Shown here piece after piece: positions 29,388-32,476 of a stretch of DNA of 32,476 nucleotides. Numbering within the stretch: the first letter of the stretch is position 1; each line of letters opens with the position of its first letter. Made by a program: the position numbers and the translations under genes. The stretch is from a virus: the IMG/VR virus record IMGVR_UViG_3300030382_002585, positions 5,150-37,625 of that record; one strand, 5' to 3'. Under the pieces are notes generated by a model. It ran no database searches, was not told the origin of the DNA, and saw only the letters and a list, made by a program, of their open reading frames with translations.

Positions 29388-29718
29388 TTTTACTACTATT
29401 AATTCTTCCAGATTGATATGCTATTTTCTCACTCAAATCCCCAATCTCACGCATCACATCTTCCCGGTGTCTTGATGATATCTCGTCTGATTTATTGAAT
29501 CTATCTATAAGACGAACTGTAATCTGTTTTGCTTCTTCCACTTCTTTTAATATTTCTGAAATTTGTTTTGATTGACCCTGATTTTCAATTTTGAGATTTT
29601 CTAAATCATCTGCCTGATCCGATGCTCTCTTGTTCATTGAATAAACAAGGAATAAGAACATACAAGCAACCGATCCATAGATTCCTATACTTTCGTAAAG
29701 AGAAACGATATCTGTCAT
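29380..29718 (-). CDS. BhlA/UviB-like holin, single span plus coiled coil
   Basis: 112 residues. An N-terminal span (GIYGSVACMFLFLVYSM) is followed by KRASDQADDLENLKIENQGQ and a long coiled coil (about 30-105). This N-span/coiled-coil plan matches BhlA/UviB-type holin-like proteins. The start overlaps the upstream stop. The function is by topology, not a close match. Confidence 0.7.
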   Translation of the reverse strand: MTDIVSLYESIGIYGSVACMFLFLVYSMNKRASDQADDLENLKIENQGQSKQISEILKEVEEAKQITVRLIDRFNKSDEISSRHREDVMREIGDLSEKIAYQSGRINSSKNG

Positions 29719-30035
29719 TATTTTTTCTTCCGTTTTCCCCAGGATAAGGGGTTAATATTAAATTCTTTTTCGTAGAAGGAGACTTTCTCTGCCAGCTCTT
29801 CTCTCTCAATCCTCTCGTCCACGATGTGTTTATCAAGTAAATCCCCAATGCTTTCATCTGCAATAATGATTTGATCCTCAAGATCTCTAATCCTTGTTTC
29901 AATTTGCCAGTAGCCATACACCAACGCACCTACAAGAACGCAGATCTGTATTGCCCATTTAAAGTTGATCGTGATAGCCATTGAATCCCCGATGACTTCT
30001 CCCTTGTAACTTCTTGCACCATTGTTTTCACTCAC
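29718..30035 (-). CDS. Single-span membrane protein with coiled-coil tail
   Basis: 105 residues from the GTG at 30035, which overlaps the stop of the upstream lipoprotein gene as GTGA with GGGAGG just before it. An ATG at 29981 (MAITINFKW) is an alternative. After a polar lead comes one span (FKWAIQICVLVGALVYGYW) and a charged coiled coil (IETRIRDLEDQIIIADESIG...) ending KRKKK. It is similar in plan to the next gene, so the two may form paired holin-like or spanin components. Confidence 0.68.
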   Translation of the reverse strand: MSENNGARSYKGEVIGDSMAITINFKWAIQICVLVGALVYGYWQIETRIRDLEDQIIIADESIGDLLDKHIVDERIEREELAEKVSFYEKEFNINPLSWGKRKKK

Positions 30036-30139
30036 TTCACCTCCCATCCTGCAATAGTCCAACCAGATTCACAGCCACTAATCAATACCAGAAAAAGGAT
30101 AAAACATAGAAAACCAATATATACACCAAGCACTCTCAT
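30032..30139 (-). CDS. Tiny lipoprotein, outer-membrane-spanin-like
   Basis: 35 residues. MRVLGVYIGFLCFILFLVLI is a signal segment, and ISGC at 20-23 is a lipobox with Cys23 as the likely lipidated residue. Only 12 residues remain after processing (CESGWTIAGWEV and K). Small lipoproteins of this size among lysis genes are typical of Rz1-like o-spanins, though usual proline richness is absent. Its stop overlaps the next start as GTGA. Confidence 0.6.
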   Translation of the reverse strand: MRVLGVYIGFLCFILFLVLISGCESGWTIAGWEVK

Positions 30140-30140
30140 T

Positions 30141-30239
30141 TCATTCTTTGACATAAACATATTTAACTGGGATGTTATAAGAAGTGCTGTACACTACTTC
30201 AAAGTCTCCATTAGGGAGTCTTATAATTGTATTATTCAC
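30141..30239 (-). CDS. Possible 32-residue peptide
   Basis: A GTG at 30239, inside the end of the upstream gene, opens MNNTIIRLPNGDFEVVYSTS and ends VKYVYVKE. The composition is beta-like, and the gap would otherwise be empty. The Shine-Dalgarno (GGGAAG) is weak, so this is tentative. Confidence 0.4.
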   Translation of the reverse strand: MNNTIIRLPNGDFEVVYSTSYNIPVKYVYVKE

Positions 30240-30765
30240 TTACTTCCCACTTACTAGATCCAGCAATATATGCTTTCACTTCTTCATTCGTATATGCTGT
30301 AAACCCACTCGGCAAAGCATTTAGTTCTGCTAGTGTGCAGTCTGATTTAACACACATTTCACTCCCGTCTGCTGATTCCCTTGGTGCAAAATACAGTGGG
30401 TGTCTTTCCAGCATATCACTAATCTTTGCTTCATGGTCAGTGGTTACATCCACTACTGAAGCAGTATAAGTATACTCTTCATCCACCTGTGGCGTAGAAT
30501 GGGGTTCACTATTCACTTTTTCTACCAATTCAGCCTTGGTATCGTCTGCACCGTAATCTATCCCAGCATCGTCCATATAAGCCTTTATTTCAGCCTTTGT
30601 GTTATCTTCACTGGGGTAGTAATCGTACTTGTTCACCTTTCTCGTACCAGTCTTTTCCACATCCTTGTATGTGAATGTCTGCCAATCGTATCTGGTAGAT
30701 ATACGGTTTGCTTTAGCCGAGTTTGTGTTCGGCATTATTATGTAGTGTGTGTATTGTCCTTGCAT
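30232..30765 (-). CDS. Protein with HeH/LEM-like DNA-binding segment
   Basis: 177 residues, with AGGTAA seven bases before the ATG. Residues about 54-86 (NTKAEIKAYMDDAGIDYGAD, then DTKAELVEKVN) match the HeH/LEM helix-extended-loop-helix motif found in phage proteins (also in LEM/SAP-like folds), which may bind DNA or proteins. The C-terminal half is mixed alpha/beta with a second NEEVKAYI helix. It may be virion-associated, following the LamG protein. Function otherwise unknown. Confidence 0.78.
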   Translation of the reverse strand: MQGQYTHYIIMPNTNSAKANRISTRYDWQTFTYKDVEKTGTRKVNKYDYYPSEDNTKAEIKAYMDDAGIDYGADDTKAELVEKVNSEPHSTPQVDEEYTYTASVVDVTTDHEAKISDMLERHPLYFAPRESADGSEMCVKSDCTLAELNALPSGFTAYTNEEVKAYIAGSSKWEVSE

Positions 30766-30773
30766 ATTATTAC

Positions 30774-32476
30774 CTATGAGTGGGCAGATTTGCCATTGTT
30801 ATAGTTTGTAGTTAGTTCTGTTGCTGATAGTGCTTTATGATAAATTCTCATCTCATCAAATAATGAATGTGCATTATAAGTAGAAAAATCAGAACCATCA
30901 GCAGTTCGAGTTCCAAAATACATAGTACCACCAGCCATACTAATATCATTAACTGCTGAAGCCCAACTTGCTTCGGTTACCACAACTGAAGCATCAATAT
31001 AAATTTTCACTGTACTACCTTCTTTCACAACAGCATAATGATGCCAGTCTAAATCTCGAGTATTGGAAACTTGGGCTGTATCGTCAGTCCCACCAACATC
31101 AACAAAGAAGTCTATAGTACCATAATCAGAAAGTTGATAACGATTATTTGCATCCTTCCAGTATGTAAAGAAACCCCGAGTTGAAGTAATCTCATAGAAC
31201 TTTGCCCATAACTCAATAGTAAAGTCACGCTCCCCAAATTGGAATAAATCTGCATCATCAATTTTAATATATTGACCACTACCATCAAATCTGATGCCAT
31301 TACTGATACTGGTAGTATCTGTCAGCAAGAATCCTTGAGTGTCTCTGCCTGCTGTAGTGCCTTCTGGGAGAAGTATATCTGCTGGTGTTCCTGCGACTGT
31401 GCCGTCATTGTAGCCTACCAATGTTGCACTGGTGACAGTAGCATCATTATTACTGGATGTCTGGTCTTGTATGGTAGATGTAGTATCGCCTGTTCCTGCA
31501 CCCATCAGCCAAGAGCCTACACAATTACTGAATTTAGAGTGTCCAGAGATAGATGCCCGTTTGTCTAAGGCATAGAGTTCAGTTACTTCAGATGCAGATA
31601 AGGCAACATTAAAAATATGATACCCAGCAAGTTGTCCATCAAAAAAACTACCCGTTAAATGGCATCCCATTTGAGCACTATTTCCATTATTAGTAATGTC
31701 ACAAGTTGAAGTATCTGTATCAGATTGTAATGTACCATTAATATACATTTTCATCGTGCCATCGTAAGTTATTACAAAATGGCTCCAAGCCCCAAGAGTG
31801 ATAGCACTATCAGAAACAATTATTACAGTATTGCTACCATCTTGAACATAATGTTCCAACTTCCCACTGCCTGTACTATGTGACCTTATGTTCCAATCGC
31901 CATCGTTTGCTCCAGCCGCATCTTTATTGAAAATACCTGCATTGGTGGCAAAGGTGGTTGGTTTAAACCAACCACACATAGAAATCGCAGATGGGGCTAA
32001 ACTTGAATGATGGGATACGGTTAATTTATCATTACTCCCATCAAAAGTTGCCACTCCAGTATTCGCCCTATCTGTCCAAGTGGTTACATTATCATTACGC
32101 CAGTAGCCTTGTAGTCCATCTGTGCTTGCGTAGTTGCCACTATCTGCGGTAGCATCTAATGGTGTGCCAGAATTATAGAGAGCAGTTATTGCATCAGCAT
32201 CAAGAGCCACATCCCAGATTGCGACTTCGTTAATTAACCCTTTGAATGGCGATGTTTGACTTGTATAACTCCTTGCCCCAATAATTGCATTAGTGGTTGT
32301 AGAAATAGTTTGGCTTGTACTTGTAGATTGGTCTAATGAACCATTAATATAAAGTTTCTGTGTTGAGCCATCATAAGTTCCTACTATATGCACCCATTGT
32401 CCATTGTAAGTAGATGCTGATTGTAAACCAGAACCATTAACAGAATATTGAATTTTATCATTATCCCCTCTAACAT
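30774..32476 (-). CDS. LamG/concanavalin-like domain protein (5' end outside window)
   Basis: 566 residues are visible; the frame continues past the right edge, so the N-terminus is missing. Three Laminin_G_3/concanavalin A-like units are visible, marked by WVHIVGTYDGS near 27-37, SHFVITYDGTMKMYINGTL in the second and HHYAVVKEGSTVKIYID in the third. Each is followed by an exposed W/F-E-x-R-I-Y/L-F strand (EVAIWDVAL, DEMRIYHKAL). The stretch LLPEGTTAGRDTQGF is common in phage structural proteins. LamG units bind carbohydrate, so this is probably a tail fibre, spike or capsid surface protein. Confidence 0.85.
   Translation of the reverse strand, partial: VRGDNDKIQYSVNGSGLQSASTYNGQWVHIVGTYDGSTQKLYINGSLDQSTSTSQTISTTTNAIIGARSYTSQTSPFKGLINEVAIWDVALDADAITALYNSGTPLDATADSGNYASTDGLQGYWRNDNVTTWTDRANTGVATFDGSNDKLTVSHHSSLAPSAISMCGWFKPTTFATNAGIFNKDAAGANDGDWNIRSHSTGSGKLEHYVQDGSNTVIIVSDSAITLGAWSHFVITYDGTMKMYINGTLQSDTDTSTCDITNNGNSAQMGCHLTGSFFDGQLAGYHIFNVALSASEVTELYALDKRASISGHSKFSNCVGSWLMGAGTGDTTSTIQDQTSSNNDATVTSATLVGYNDGTVAGTPADILLPEGTTAGRDTQGFLLTDTTSISNGIRFDGSGQYIKIDDADLFQFGERDFTIELWAKFYEITSTRGFFTYWKDANNRYQLSDYGTIDFFVDVGGTDDTAQVSNTRDLDWHHYAVVKEGSTVKIYIDASVVVTEASWASAVNDISMAGGTMYFGTRTADGSDFSTYNAHSLFDEMRIYHKALSATELTTNYNNGKSAHS

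Noticed and set aside
1-32476. CRISPR array, insertion sequence or transposase
   Set aside because: No regularly spaced repeat-spacer pattern, terminal inverted repeats or transposase motifs were seen on either strand.

Overview
This window is part of an AT-rich double-stranded DNA tailed phage (Caudoviricetes). It carries a large terminase with ATPase and nuclease motifs, a P22-like portal, a scaffold, an N4-gp56/DUF4043-type major capsid protein, a head-tail adaptor and a gp10-like tail hub. I found no tape measure, tail tube, sheath or baseplate genes, which fits a short-tailed (podovirus-like) virion. Frequent Shine-Dalgarno sites point to a bacterial host. Both window edges cut through genes, so this is not a whole genome. 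I see no DNA polymerase, phage RNA polymerase or integrase inside the window.

Layout. (1) 1-15363, minus strand: the head and tail operon, read leftward from terS. The order is terS, terL, portal, scaffold, small head protein, capsid, adaptor, tail hub, two tail proteins, a Peptidase_S74-tipped protein, a repeat-rich protein and a very large LPD38-like protein that leaves the left edge. Most junctions are TAATG or ATGA overlaps. (2) 15364-15805: a divergent control region with overlapping inverted and direct repeats, a G-quadruplex motif inside a hairpin, and divergent promoters. (3) 15806-20042, plus strand: an early operon of 16 small genes, mostly unknown, several with paired-cysteine zinc knuckles. 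(4) 20039-26709, minus strand: a replication and nuclease operon with a MerR/excisionase-like HTH protein, a Cas4/RecB-like nuclease, a DUF736-like protein, two further PD-(D/E)XK-like proteins, a GIY-YIG protein, several tiny membrane or coiled-coil proteins, a DUF1599-like protein and a primase-helicase. (5) 26710-27129: a second control region with a tRNA-Ser(UGA)-like element and paired 8-bp repeats. (6) 27130-32476, minus strand: a late module with LamG-domain, HeH/LEM and lysis-related genes. It includes a muralytic enzyme, several single-span membrane proteins and a tiny lipoprotein.

The main unusual signals are these. A dnaX-like slippery heptamer near the end of terS opens a 71-residue -1 extension whose stop codon overlaps the terL start. 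A tRNA-Ser-like cloverleaf has an unpaired insertion between its T-arm and acceptor strand. An exact 11-bp element lies directly upstream of the -35 boxes of both the plus-strand and minus-strand early operons. A G-quadruplex/palindrome lies upstream of terS, and a nested inverted repeat lies downstream of the primase gene. All calls come from reading the sequence by eye; no database search was run.
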